From positions 156,867 to 220,866 of the forward strand of contig JAFWLE010000002.1 in assembly GCA_017511205.1 (NCBI GenBank): DNA of 64,000 bases. Direction: 5' to 3'. A program made the position numbers and the translations under genes. Below the pieces are notes generated by a model. That model did not search any database. It worked only from the letters and a program-made list of their open reading frames with translations, and had not been told where the DNA came from. Numbering within the stretch: position 1 is the first letter of the stretch; the number at the start of each line of letters is the position of its first letter. Positions 63,662 to 64,000 of the stretch are shown here, piece after piece. Source of the DNA: Candidatus Saccharimonadota bacterium (lineage in GTDB: Bacteria > Patescibacteriota > Saccharimonadia > Saccharimonadales > Saccharimonadaceae).

Positions 63662-64000
63662 ATGGCACGAAAAGCCAATCCGGAAAAACTTAAATTTGTC
63701 ATCTACGCTCGAAAGTCCTCAGAAGGCTCTGAGCGACAGGTGGCTTCAATCCCAGACCAAAAAGAGTTTGCTAAAAAGGTCGTAAAGGAAAACCATTACA
63801 AGGTAGTTGCTAGGTTTGAAGAATCAGCCTCAGCTAGCAAGGCTCGCAATCGTCCAGAGTTTGATAAGATGATTAAACTAATTGAAGATGGCGAAGCAAA
63901 CGCCATTATTTGTTGGCACACTAACCGTTTAGCAAGGAACCCTTTAGAGAGCGGTTTAGTCCAACAATTATTGTTTGACGGTAAAATCCAATTAATCCAT
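63662..64000 (+). CDS. Serine recombinase (3' end outside window)
   Basis: The visible 113 residues form a resolvase N-terminal domain with VIYARKSSEGSERQ (nucleophile Ser) and the intact CWHTNRLARNP motif with both catalytic arginines. It aligns along its length with the recombinase just upstream (ESASASKARNRPEFDKMIK compared with ESASARSVHNRPMFDEMIK). TTAGGAG lies 7 nt before the ATG. A large serine recombinase for integration or excision is likely. Confidence 0.85.
   Translation, partial: MARKANPEKLKFVIYARKSSEGSERQVASIPDQKEFAKKVVKENHYKVVARFEESASASKARNRPEFDKMIKLIEDGEANAIICWHTNRLARNPLESGLVQQLLFDGKIQLIH

Larger units (their letters stand above)
52259..64000. mobile_element. Accessory region, probable integrated mobile element (right end outside window)
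   Basis: From here to the window edge no housekeeping gene is seen. The content is a restriction-modification system, small proteins like those of Firmicutes conjugative elements, an ATPase, tandem SSB-like proteins and two serine recombinases. Left edge is a guess placed after the terminator at 51854; no attachment site was identified. Confidence 0.6.

Overview
The window looks like a chromosome segment from a member of Candidatus Saccharibacteria (TM7, Patescibacteria/CPR). This assignment rests on gene content and style, not on a marker-gene search. Pointers are moderate-GC compact coding with many overlapping genes, a small envelope-rich gene set (cutinase-like, FISUMP-domain and PBP/VanY proteins), lysine/glutamate-rich extensions on L1 and SecE, RecR and DnaX that have lost their zinc-finger cysteines, and many genes whose only visible start signal is a TATAAT-like box 6-8 nt before the start codon (leaderless mRNA style).

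Layout. 1-3.4 kb: two unknown, coupled, charged helical proteins, the first cut by the window edge. 3.4-9 kb (minus): mnmA with a cysteine desulfurase, a small membrane protein, tatD and typA. 9-23.5 kb: a cutinase-vWA protein, dCMP deaminase, ung, tmk, a heterodimeric ABC exporter, a DD-carboxypeptidase fused to VanY, two membrane proteins, and a queH-queA-tgt queuosine operon. 23.5-26.8 kb: a secreted FISUMP-domain protein, a relic of a second one, and a KilA-N gene preceded by repeats. 26.8-41.7 kb: cysS, hydrolase, DHH phosphoesterase, HAD phosphatase, pgsA, cdsA, an acyl-CoA synthetase, recR-ybaB, a membrane glycosyltransferase, dnaB-dnaX, a thioredoxin-like protein and a class V aminotransferase. 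41.7-47 kb: the secE-nusG-rplK / rplA / rplJ-rplL cluster, broken by a foreign-looking gene with its own promoter and terminator, and with an L10 leader RNA before rplJ. 47-51.8 kb: glucan phosphorylase-like, PlsC-like, GGDEF and HdeD-like genes.

52-64 kb is an accessory, probably integrated mobile region. It holds a type IIS restriction enzyme of the Alw26I/Eco31I/Esp3I family convergent with a bifunctional adenine/cytosine methyltransferase whose cytosine domain is circularly permuted. It also holds a four-gene cassette of small proteins like those of Firmicutes conjugative elements, an unknown 281-aa protein, a replication-like block (ATPase and two tandem SSB-like proteins), and two tandem serine recombinases. 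The first recombinase lacks both conserved active-site arginines; the second is intact as far as it can be read before the window ends. Genes on the right half of this region use Shine-Dalgarno leaders, unlike most first genes in the core.

The most unusual signal runs through the core genome: at least nine palindromic insertions of 85-160 bp. Five lie between genes (two families, A and B, each with a conserved hairpin core and locus-specific inverted arms). Four sit in frame inside tatD, queA, tgt and dnaX. In family A a stem shows compensatory base changes between copies. The arms of several copies reach the stop codons of the flanking genes. They recall Rickettsia palindromic elements, but I know of no description of them in this lineage.
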